Source: Candidatus Parcubacteria bacterium (GTDB lineage: Bacteria > Patescibacteriota > Minisyncoccia > Minisyncoccales > JAGMDC01). Taken from it: a stretch of 39,804 nt of DNA. Below are positions 25,728-33,130 of the stretch, piece after piece (the first letter of the stretch is position 1; every line of letters starts with the position of its first letter). The position numbers were made by a program, and so were the translations under genes. The notes beneath the pieces were generated by a model. That model was not told the origin of the DNA and did not search any database. It saw nothing but the letters and a program-made list of their open reading frames with translations. The stretch spans positions 1 to 39,804 of the forward strand of contig JAGMDC010000010.1 of the NCBI GenBank assembly GCA_023128895.1, given 5' to 3'.

Positions 25728-25780
25728 TGGCGCAACTTTGAGGTTAGCGTCCCGCGCCAGCCAGCGTTGATAATTTAATT

Positions 25781-26674
25781 ATGCAAACTTTAATTATTAT
25801 TGACGGGAACTCAGTGATTCATCGCGCGTATCACGCTTTGCCGGAACTTACTGCCAAGAACAAGGGATTGGTAAACGCTGTTTACGGGTTTTTGTTAGTG
25901 TTTTTCAAGGCAGTAAAGGATTTTAATCCGAACTATATTACTGTTTGTTTTGACACTCTTCCTCCAACTTTCAGGCATAAGCAATTCAGCGAGTATAAAG
26001 CAAAAAGAAAAAAAGCGCCGCAGGATTTGTATGACCAGATTCCAATGGTTAAAGAAATTTTAAGCGCGCTGAAAGTCGCTGTTTTTGAAAAATCAGGATT
26101 TGAGGCAGATGACTTAATTGGGACAATCGCGAGCAAGGCAGCGCAAAAACAGCCGATTCCAGAGATTCAAACAATGATTATTTCCAGCGATTTTGATGTT
26201 TTTCAACTTGTCAACAGCAAGACCAAGGTCTATAATCTAATAAAAGGCGTGAAACAGGGAGAGATTTTTGACGTAAGAAAAGTAAAAGAAAAATTCGGAA
26301 TATCGCCAGCGCAGGTTGTTGATTTCAAGGCTTTGGCAGGGGACGCGTCTGACAATATTCCAGGTGCGACAGGCATTGGGAAGAAAACAGCAATTGATTT
26401 GGTTCAGGAATACGGGAGTGTTGAAAAATTGTATAAAGCGATAGAAAAGGGTGAGGCGTGGGATATGAAACAGAGGGTGAAGGAGATATTATTAAAGAAC
26501 AAAGAACAAGTTTTAATGTCTTATGGATTGGCAAAAATAGATTCGTGCGTTGGTATTGACCTGAATTTGGAGAAGTGCGCGTGGCGCGCTCCGGCAACAG
26601 ACCCTGAAATACGCGCTCGCGCTTCACGAGTCCTTGAAGATTACCAATTCTATACGTTAAAAAACCGATTATGA
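25781..26674 (+). CDS. Stand-alone 5'-3' exonuclease (PolA N-terminal/FEN-like)
   Basis: 'LIIIDGNSVIHRAYHALP', 'FDTLPPTFRHKQFSEYKAKRKKAPQDLYDQIP', 'FEADDLIGTIA', 'ISSDFDVFQLV', 'GDASDNIPGATGIGKKTAIDLV'; no polymerase domain. Confidence 0.92.
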   Translation: MQTLIIIDGNSVIHRAYHALPELTAKNKGLVNAVYGFLLVFFKAVKDFNPNYITVCFDTLPPTFRHKQFSEYKAKRKKAPQDLYDQIPMVKEILSALKVAVFEKSGFEADDLIGTIASKAAQKQPIPEIQTMIISSDFDVFQLVNSKTKVYNLIKGVKQGEIFDVRKVKEKFGISPAQVVDFKALAGDASDNIPGATGIGKKTAIDLVQEYGSVEKLYKAIEKGEAWDMKQRVKEILLKNKEQVLMSYGLAKIDSCVGIDLNLEKCAWRAPATDPEIRARASRVLEDYQFYTLKNRL

Positions 26675-28401
26675 AGATTTATTCATTATACGCGTTAGTG
26701 CCAGTGGTTTTTCTGGCTTTAATATCAGTGAATTTTTTTACTGTGTCTTTTTCTATGGAACAGCACAGACAGGATGTCTTGGAACTCGCTGTTCAGGAAA
26801 AAATCAATTTAGCGAAAACAATCAAAGAAAACCCTACAGCGACGCTTGTGCAGGAAATGGCAAATTTTCAGGATGTGCGTTTTATACGGATAGTTGGCAG
26901 AGACGGGGCTATCACGCAGACCAGCATTGAAAGCGAGGCAGGCCAGACAATTTACGACCCTGTTATTTCTTATGTTCTAAACTCTAACAAGGAAATAGTC
27001 AGGGACGATTCTTTCAGTAATAAGCCCATTAAATTAGTTGTTTATCCCGGACCGCAAAATCAGACCATCTGGGTCGGTTTTACTTTGGACAGCGTTAAAA
27101 CAACACTCCAAAATATCTGGCTGAAAGACGCTCTGGTAATTTTCGCTGTTTTGTCCCTTTCAATTATAGTTCTTTTGATAGTTTTGCGTGATATTATTAA
27201 TCCTTTGTCAGAAATCAGTTTTGCGTGCGAAAAAATCAGGAGAGGAGACCTTAACGTTAAAATTTCGGGAAAATCGCGGACTGAAATCGGCGAACTTGTA
27301 GAAATATTTAATAAAACAATAGAAGAACTGCGCCAGACGCACAATTTTTTGAAACGCTCGCGAGAACAGACAGAAGAGGAGAAAAATAAGACAATGGCTA
27401 TTATAAATAATTCTCCTGACGGGCTTATTGTTTTTGACGAAAAAAATAGAGTCGTTTTACTTAATCCCAGAGCAGAAAATTTTTTGGAAGTCGGAATAGG
27501 GGACATAAAAGGTAAAACCCTGTCCGAACTTGTCAGATTTGAGGGTTTTAAAAAATTGACAAACATTGTTGGCAAGGACTTGAAGAATGCGTTTAGAGAG
27601 GAATTAGCAATAACTTCGCATTTGATGCTAGAGGTTTCCGCTATTCCTGTTTTGAAAAATCAAAAAAAATCGGGAATTTTAGTTATTTTACATAACATCA
27701 CAAGAGAAAAGAGAGTTGAAAGAATGAAAACAGAATTTGTTTCTATTGCCGCGCACCAATTGCGCACGCCATTGTCTGCTATTAAATGGACTTTGAAAAT
27801 GTTCACAGACGGCGACCTGGGAAAAATCACAAGCAAGCAAAAAGAATTTATGGTAAAAATTTATAAGAGCAATGAAAGGATGATTGCTTTAATAAACGAC
27901 CTTTTGAATGTCGCGCGCGTGGAAGAAGGCAGGTATATTTACAAAAAAACATTTGCGGATATTGGAAAAATTTGTAATGATGTGGTACAATTATATAAAC
28001 AAGAACTGGACAGAAAGAATATTAAATTTAATTTTATTAAGCCAAGCGCTTTACCAGGGGTAATGATAGACGCGGAAAAAATTCGGCTCGCATTCAGAAA
28101 TGTTTTTGAGAACGCTATAAAATATACGCCTAAAGACAATGAAATCACGGTTTCTATAAAGAATTTTGACAATGAGCTGGAGATTTCCGTGCAGGACACT
28201 GGCGTTGGCATACCCGAAAATCAGCAGGACAGGATATTCACCAAGTTTTTTAGGGGCGCTAATATAATGAGAATGGAAACCCAGGGAACTGGCTTAGGAT
28301 TATTTATCGCAAAAAATATTATTGAGGCGCACAAAGGTCGAATTTGGTTTGAATCGCGCGAAGGCGAAGGCACTACTTTTTATTTCACCCTGCCTTTGTA
28401 A
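26671..28401 (+). CDS. Sensor histidine kinase (TM, HAMP, PAS, HisKA, HATPase)
   Basis: 'INPLSEISFACEKIRRGDLNVKISGKSRTEIGELVEIFN' HAMP, 'FVSIAAHQLRTPLSAIKWTL' H-box, 'GTGLGLFIAKNIIEAHKGRIWFESREGEGTTFYFTLPL'. Confidence 0.95.
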   Translation: MKIYSLYALVPVVFLALISVNFFTVSFSMEQHRQDVLELAVQEKINLAKTIKENPTATLVQEMANFQDVRFIRIVGRDGAITQTSIESEAGQTIYDPVISYVLNSNKEIVRDDSFSNKPIKLVVYPGPQNQTIWVGFTLDSVKTTLQNIWLKDALVIFAVLSLSIIVLLIVLRDIINPLSEISFACEKIRRGDLNVKISGKSRTEIGELVEIFNKTIEELRQTHNFLKRSREQTEEEKNKTMAIINNSPDGLIVFDEKNRVVLLNPRAENFLEVGIGDIKGKTLSELVRFEGFKKLTNIVGKDLKNAFREELAITSHLMLEVSAIPVLKNQKKSGILVILHNITREKRVERMKTEFVSIAAHQLRTPLSAIKWTLKMFTDGDLGKITSKQKEFMVKIYKSNERMIALINDLLNVARVEEGRYIYKKTFADIGKICNDVVQLYKQELDRKNIKFNFIKPSALPGVMIDAEKIRLAFRNVFENAIKYTPKDNEITVSIKNFDNELEISVQDTGVGIPENQQDRIFTKFFRGANIMRMETQGTGLGLFIAKNIIEAHKGRIWFESREGEGTTFYFTLPL

Positions 28402-28404
28402 AAA

Positions 28405-28485
28405 AATTATTGCGGCTACGCCGCATAATTACTCGTTCGGAATAAATACAAAAATGAATTTTTGTGTTTATTCTTCACCCATAAT
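28405..28485 (-). repeat. Composite interspersed repeat, copy 2 (inverted orientation)
   Basis: Reverse complement reads GAATAAACACAAAAATTCATTTTTGTATTTATTCCGAACGAGTAATTATGCGGCGTAGCCGCAATAATT, matching 1-85 and 30140-30315. Confidence 0.85.
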
Positions 28486-28486
28486 T

Positions 28487-28852
28487 ATGGTTAAAATATT
28501 AATCATTGAGGACGATAAATTCCTTAGGGAGTTAATCTCTCAAAAACTTGTTAAAGAGGGTTATGAGATTTGCGAAGCAATTGACGGCGAAGAAGGAATA
28601 AAACAGGTTAGGAAAGAAAATCCTGATTTGATTTTGCTTGATTTAATTTTACCCGGGATAGACGGATTTGATGTCTTGGCTCAAATGAAAAGAGACCCGG
28701 TTCTCGCAAAAATTCCAGTAATTATTCTGTCTAATTTAGGGCAAAAAGAAGACATAGAAAAAGGCATTAATTTAGGAGCGGATGATTATTTGATTAAGGC
28801 GCATTTTACGCCCAATGAGATAATTGAGAAAATAAAGAGCGTATTGAAGTGA
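28487..28852 (+). CDS. Response regulator receiver-domain protein (ORF opens at 28322; ATG at 28487 likely)
   Basis: 'KILIIEDDKFLRELISQKLVKEGYEICEAIDGEEGI', 'PDLILLDLILPGIDGFDVL', 'IPVIILSNLGQ'. Confidence 0.93.
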   Translation: MVKILIIEDDKFLRELISQKLVKEGYEICEAIDGEEGIKQVRKENPDLILLDLILPGIDGFDVLAQMKRDPVLAKIPVIILSNLGQKEDIEKGINLGADDYLIKAHFTPNEIIEKIKSVLK

Positions 28853-28859
28853 GGAATTT

Positions 28860-29816
28860 ATGTTTATTTTTTTATACGGCGAGGATACATTTAGATCTCT
28901 GCAAAAATTGCGCGAAATTGTTGACGAGTATAAAAAAATCCATATAACAGGATTAAATTTAATATATTTTGATTGCCAGAATGTTGAATTCACAGAATTT
29001 GAAAATGCTGTCCAAAGCGTTTCAATGTTTCAGGAGAAAAAACTGATTATACTAAGGAACGCTTTTTTTAATACTGATTTTAAGGAAAAATTTTTGAAAT
29101 GGGCCTCTGAACCACGTGGGGTTCAGAGCAAGCAATCCTTTGAAAACATTATCGTATTTTACGAAAATCAAGCAATGAAAAAGACAGACTCTTTGTTTAA
29201 ATTTTTGAAAACAAAGGCAAAATTGCAGGAATTTAATTTTTTAACAGGCAGGAAATTACAGGACTGGGTTAACAAAGAATTTGAAGAATACGGGACAAAA
29301 ATTGAATTTGGAGCAAGAGAGTGTTTGATTAATTTTGTAGGTAAAGATCTCTGGCAAATGTCCCAGGAAATTAAAAAATTATGCGCCTACAAAAAAACTG
29401 ATAAGATTGTCAAGATAGAAGACGTGGAACTTTTGGTAATTCCCAAAATTGAAACAGATATTTTTAAGACCATTGATGCTATCGGCTTGAACAATAAAAA
29501 ACTCGCGCTTTTTCTTTTACGCAAGCATTTGGCAAAAGGTGACTCCCCCTTATATTTGCTTTCTATGATAAATTTTCAGTTCAGAAATTTGCTTTCTGTT
29601 AAGGATTTTATGGAAAAACAAGGCAATACTTATGGCAGAGTAAAGATTCCGGGAATGCATCCCTATGTTGCGCAAAAAAGTTGTTATCAGGCGCGACAAT
29701 TTGGGCTTGAGAAATTAAAAAAAATCTATCAAAAATTGCTTTTGACAGACATGGAAATTAAAACAGGTAAAATTGACGCGCGAATGGCGCTGGATATGCT
29801 GATAATTGGAATATAA
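28860..29816 (+). CDS. holA: DNA polymerase III delta subunit
   Basis: 'MFIFLYGEDTFRSLQKLREIVDEYKK', 'IFKTIDAIGLNNKKLALFLLRKHLAKGDSPLYLLSMINFQFRNLL'. Confidence 0.85.
   Translation: MFIFLYGEDTFRSLQKLREIVDEYKKIHITGLNLIYFDCQNVEFTEFENAVQSVSMFQEKKLIILRNAFFNTDFKEKFLKWASEPRGVQSKQSFENIIVFYENQAMKKTDSLFKFLKTKAKLQEFNFLTGRKLQDWVNKEFEEYGTKIEFGARECLINFVGKDLWQMSQEIKKLCAYKKTDKIVKIEDVELLVIPKIETDIFKTIDAIGLNNKKLALFLLRKHLAKGDSPLYLLSMINFQFRNLLSVKDFMEKQGNTYGRVKIPGMHPYVAQKSCYQARQFGLEKLKKIYQKLLLTDMEIKTGKIDARMALDMLIIGI
29105..29128. repeat. In-frame palindrome in holA
   Basis: CTCTGAACC-ACGTGG-GGTTCAGAG, encodes 'SEPRGVQS'. Confidence 0.85.
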
Positions 29817-29818
29817 TA

Positions 29819-30082
29819 TTATTGTTTTTTGTTTATTGCGTTGCTTATTCTGCTTTTTGTCCTTGTCGCGGTATTTTTTTTGATAATTCCTGTTTTAGCT
29901 GATTTGTCCAGAACTTTGTAAATTTGAGGCAGTAGTTCTTTTGCCTCTTTTGTTTTTTTCTGCGCAATTAAAACTTTTGTTTGTTTGAGAACAATTCTTA
30001 AATTCTTTTTGCGGGCAATGTTTCGCTTTCTTCTTGTTATATTTTGTCTCAGCGCTTTTTTCGCTGATTTAATTATGGCCAT
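29819..30082 (-). CDS. rpsT: 30S ribosomal protein bS20
   Basis: 'MAIIKSAKKALRQNITRRKRNIARKKNLRIVLKQ', 'TATRTKSRISNAINK'. Confidence 0.92.
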   Translation of the reverse strand: MAIIKSAKKALRQNITRRKRNIARKKNLRIVLKQTKVLIAQKKTKEAKELLPQIYKVLDKSAKTGIIKKNTATRTKSRISNAINKKQ

Positions 30083-30139
30083 ATTACATTAAATATGTTA
30101 TCATATTTTTTGTTTTTAATCAATAGTGGTATAATTAGG

Positions 30140-30315
30140 AGCGAGGGAGGAATACAAAAATTCATTTTTGTATTTCAACCGAGCGAGTAATTATGCGGCG
30201 AAGCCGCAATAATTTAGGAGTGATTTCAACCGAGCGAGTAATTATGCGGCGAAGCCGCAATAATTTAGGAGTGATTTCAACCGAGCGAGTAATTATGCGG
30301 CTTTGCCGCAATAAT
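30140..30315 (+). repeat. Composite interspersed repeat, copy 3, with its 3' half tandemly triplicated (51-bp period)
   Basis: GAGCGAGGGAGGAATACAAAAATTCATTTTTGTATTTCAACCGAGCGAGTAATTATGCGGCGAAGCCGCAATAATT; CCGAGCGAG starts at 30179, 30230 and 30281. Confidence 0.9.
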
Positions 30316-30350
30316 AGAATAACATATAAACATATAAGCATTTTAACATT

Positions 30351-31178
30351 ATGAATGAGAAAGCATTTACGCTTATAGAACTATTAGTAGTTATTTCAAT
30401 AATAGGTGTAATTGCTAGCATTGTTTTAGTATCTTTTAGCGGTTCAAGAGATGAAGCAAAATTAGCAAGAGGACAGCAGTTTGACGCACAAATCAATCAC
30501 GCTCTCGGAGCGTACGCAGTAGGGATATGGGACTTTGAAGACCAGAATAATCCTACTGCTGACAGGTCTGGATATGGAAACCACGGGACTATTTACGGAA
30601 ATCCAGTTTTTGTTAATTCAGAAGTATATCCCGGAACTAAAGCATTGCAGTTTGACGGCGCACAGACTCAATATGTAAAAAGTTCTAATCTGGTTGTTGT
30701 CCCACAAGACGGTACGATAGAAGGGTGGATTAAAGGAAAGCTTTCATCACAAACAGGACAGAATATTTATCCTTTTGGTTTCAATCATGTTTCTTTACTA
30801 GGACCTAGTGGTACCACAACAGAAAGAGCAGGGATAATAACTGGTACAGGAAGCAGCTATGATTATGTAAATTGGGGTGATAAAAATCTTTACAATGGTA
30901 AGTGGCACCATTATGTAGTTTCTTGGGTAAAAAAAGGAGAGAATAATTATCAATTTCATCTTTATATTGATGGGAAACAAATTGGTAATCCTAAAGTTAG
31001 CACTAGGCATCCTGCAGGGCAAATGAGAAACATCCAGGTTGGCGTTGCTTGGGGCACTTACGGAGCTCATACAGGCGAAATCGACAATGTTAAGATTTAC
31101 AGCGAAGCGCTCAGCGCAAGTCAAATCCAGCAGCATTTTGCCGCAAGCGCGGCCCAACACGGCATCGCCTTGAAATAA
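30351..31178 (+). CDS. Type IV pilin-like protein fused to a LamG/concanavalin-A-like domain (paralog 2)
   Basis: 'KAFTLIELLVVISIIGVIASIVLVSFSGSRDEAK'; LamG-like 'ALQFDGAQTQYVKSS...GTIEGWIKG...GEIDNVKIYSEALSASQIQQHF'. Confidence 0.85.
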   Translation: MNEKAFTLIELLVVISIIGVIASIVLVSFSGSRDEAKLARGQQFDAQINHALGAYAVGIWDFEDQNNPTADRSGYGNHGTIYGNPVFVNSEVYPGTKALQFDGAQTQYVKSSNLVVVPQDGTIEGWIKGKLSSQTGQNIYPFGFNHVSLLGPSGTTTERAGIITGTGSSYDYVNWGDKNLYNGKWHHYVVSWVKKGENNYQFHLYIDGKQIGNPKVSTRHPAGQMRNIQVGVAWGTYGAHTGEIDNVKIYSEALSASQIQQHFAASAAQHGIALK

Positions 31179-31180
31179 CA

Positions 31181-31207
31181 AAATGTTAACATCGGATGTT
31201 AACATTT
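31181..31207. repeat. Intergenic perfect hairpin upstream of ruvA
   Basis: AAATGTTAACAT-CGG-ATGTTAACATTT (12-bp stem). Confidence 0.85.
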
Positions 31208-31215
31208 GACATTTA

Positions 31216-31256
31216 TCAATAATCAATAATCAATAATCAATAATCAATAATCAATG
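31216..31256 (+). repeat. Heptamer tandem repeat (TCAATAA)x5 plus partial copy running into the ruvA start codon
   Basis: TCAATAATCAATAATCAATAATCAATAATCAATAATCAATG, ATG at 31254. Confidence 0.95.
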
Positions 31257-31901
31257 ATTGCTTATTTACAAGGAAAAATTATTTTGAAAAAAGATTTGAA
31301 AAGGGAGAGGTTTGTGGTTATGAATGTAGGCGGGAAGGGCTACAAGGTTTTTTTATCTAAAAAAGTTTTTACTTCGCCCGCGATAGCTTTGGCGAAGGCG
31401 GGGGATGAATCTGAATCAAACGAAAGTATTGAGTTGTTTTGCTATCTTTATGTTAGGGAAAATATAATGGACTTATACGGGTTTTTGTCTTGGGAAGAGA
31501 GAGAGGTTTTTGAAATGTTAATCGGCATTTCCGGCGTGGGGCCAAAGGCGGCTTTGGAAATTTCAGGGCTGGGGCCATTGGAAAATTTGAAAAAATCCAT
31601 TGAGGCAGGCGATGGAAAAATTTTTGAGGGCATTCCCGGAATTGGCAGGAAAAGAGCGGGAAAGATTTTATTAGAGCTGTCCGGCAAAATTAGAGATTTT
31701 GGCGCGCCTGCGCGCCCCCACACCAATGGAATTGGTGTGGGGGGGCGCGCTAACGATGGGGCAGAAGAAGACCCATGCGTGGACGCGCTTGTAAATATGG
31801 GATTTTCCAAAACACAAGTTATACAAACTCTCGCGCAAATTCCAAAAGAAGAAATAAGCGAAGAGGAACGAATTAAACAAGCGCTGAAAATATTAAGATA
31901 A
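31254..31901 (+). CDS. ruvA: Holliday junction branch migration protein RuvA
   Basis: 'MIAYLQGKI', 'YLYVRENIMDLYGFLSWEEREVFEMLIGISGVGPKAALEISGLG', 'FEGIPGIGRKRAGKILLELSGKI', C-terminal UBA-like 'CVDALVNMGFSKTQVIQTL'. Confidence 0.93.
   Translation: MIAYLQGKIILKKDLKRERFVVMNVGGKGYKVFLSKKVFTSPAIALAKAGDESESNESIELFCYLYVRENIMDLYGFLSWEEREVFEMLIGISGVGPKAALEISGLGPLENLKKSIEAGDGKIFEGIPGIGRKRAGKILLELSGKIRDFGAPARPHTNGIGVGGRANDGAEEDPCVDALVNMGFSKTQVIQTLAQIPKEEISEEERIKQALKILR
31710..31750. repeat. In-frame palindrome in the ruvA interdomain linker
   Basis: GCGCGCCCCCACACCAAT-GGA-ATTGGTGTGGGGGGGCGCGC-like stem (two extra G), encodes 'ARPHTNGIGVGGRA'. Confidence 0.9.
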
Positions 31902-31906
31902 TTTTT

Positions 31907-33130
31907 ATGGCAACTTTTACATATAAAGCCAAATCATTGCAAGGAGAAACGCATACTGGAATTAAATCCGCAAAAGACAAAAAAGAATTGGCAAAAAGCC
32001 TGCGCGCCGAAGGTTATGTTTTAATCTCCGCGCAAATAAGAGAAGAGAAAAAAAAGAAAACCAGTAATATTTCTATTTCAATCCCTTTTTTAAACCCTGT
32101 GCTATTAACAGATAAAATGTTTTTTACCAAGAATCTTCAAGTAATGGTTGCCAGCGGGGTTCCTTTGCCACAGGGGTTAAAAACACTTTCTGTTGCTTCA
32201 AAAAATCAAAAATTCGGCAAGGTTTTGTTAGAAATAAAAAACGAGATTATTAAAGGGGAAAGTTTTTCAAAGGCATTATTCAAATATCCCAAATTTTTTT
32301 CCGAACTTTTTGCTAATATGGTGAAAGTTGGGGAGGAAGCAGGCACTCTGGACAAGGTGCTTGGCATACTCGCCAAACAAATGGAAAAAGACCATAATCT
32401 GAGATCAAAGATAAAAGGCGCTCTGATTTATCCATCGGTTATTATTATTGCTATGCTCGGAGTGGGAATTTTAATGCTCGCAACTGTTGTGCCTAAATTA
32501 GCCGACACTTTTAACGAGCTTAATATTGAACTGCCGACAACCACTAAATTCGTGATTTTTATGGGAACTTTTTTAGCGGAAAAGTGGTATATTGTGATTT
32601 TGATATTCGCGGTTCTCGTGTTTTTGGGGATGACAGTTCTCAAAACCAAAAAAGGCGGTATAATGTTGAGCCGAGTTTTATTGAAACTTCCTATTATCGC
32701 GCCTTTGGTTAAAAAAACCAATTGCGCTTATACCGCACGAACCTTGAGTTCTTTGATTGCGTCTGGAGTTCCGCTTGTGAGAAATCTAGATATAACTTCC
32801 GGCGCGGTAACTAATTTTTATTATAAAAAAGCATTGAAAGAAATGGCAGATAAAGTTCGGAAAGGAGAGAAACTTTCGTCCGCTATGAGCGAGTACGAGA
32901 ATCTTTATCCAGTTATTATTATTCAGATGTTGAAAGTCGGCGAAGAAACAGGCGAAACCTCGTCTGTTTTAGAAAAAATTGCTGATTTTTTTGAGCAGGA
33001 AGTGACTGACAGCGCCAGGAATTTATCAGCAGTAATTGAGCCGGTTTTAATGTTGATTATCGGCGCTGCCGTTGGATTTTTCGCTATTTCAATGGTCCAG
33101 CCAATGTATTCGATGCTTGAAGCAATATGA
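31907..33130 (+). CDS. pilC: Type IV pilus inner membrane protein PilC/GspF
   Basis: 'FTYKAKSLQGETHTGIKSAKDKKELAKSLRAEGYVLI', 'FFTKNLQVMVASGVPLPQGLKTLS', 'MVKVGEEAGTLDKVLGILA'. Confidence 0.93.
   Translation: MATFTYKAKSLQGETHTGIKSAKDKKELAKSLRAEGYVLISAQIREEKKKKTSNISISIPFLNPVLLTDKMFFTKNLQVMVASGVPLPQGLKTLSVASKNQKFGKVLLEIKNEIIKGESFSKALFKYPKFFSELFANMVKVGEEAGTLDKVLGILAKQMEKDHNLRSKIKGALIYPSVIIIAMLGVGILMLATVVPKLADTFNELNIELPTTTKFVIFMGTFLAEKWYIVILIFAVLVFLGMTVLKTKKGGIMLSRVLLKLPIIAPLVKKTNCAYTARTLSSLIASGVPLVRNLDITSGAVTNFYYKKALKEMADKVRKGEKLSSAMSEYENLYPVIIIQMLKVGEETGETSSVLEKIADFFEQEVTDSARNLSAVIEPVLMLIIGAAVGFFAISMVQPMYSMLEAI

Noticed and set aside
30173-30315. Regularly spaced repeat that might be read as a CRISPR array
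   Set aside because: 51-bp period with no unique spacers (whole unit is repeated), only three units, and no cas genes nearby.
15737-31178. Diversity-generating retroelement acting on the LamG heads
   Set aside because: No reverse transcriptase, template repeat or adenine-biased differences visible in the window; differences between heads are too broad.
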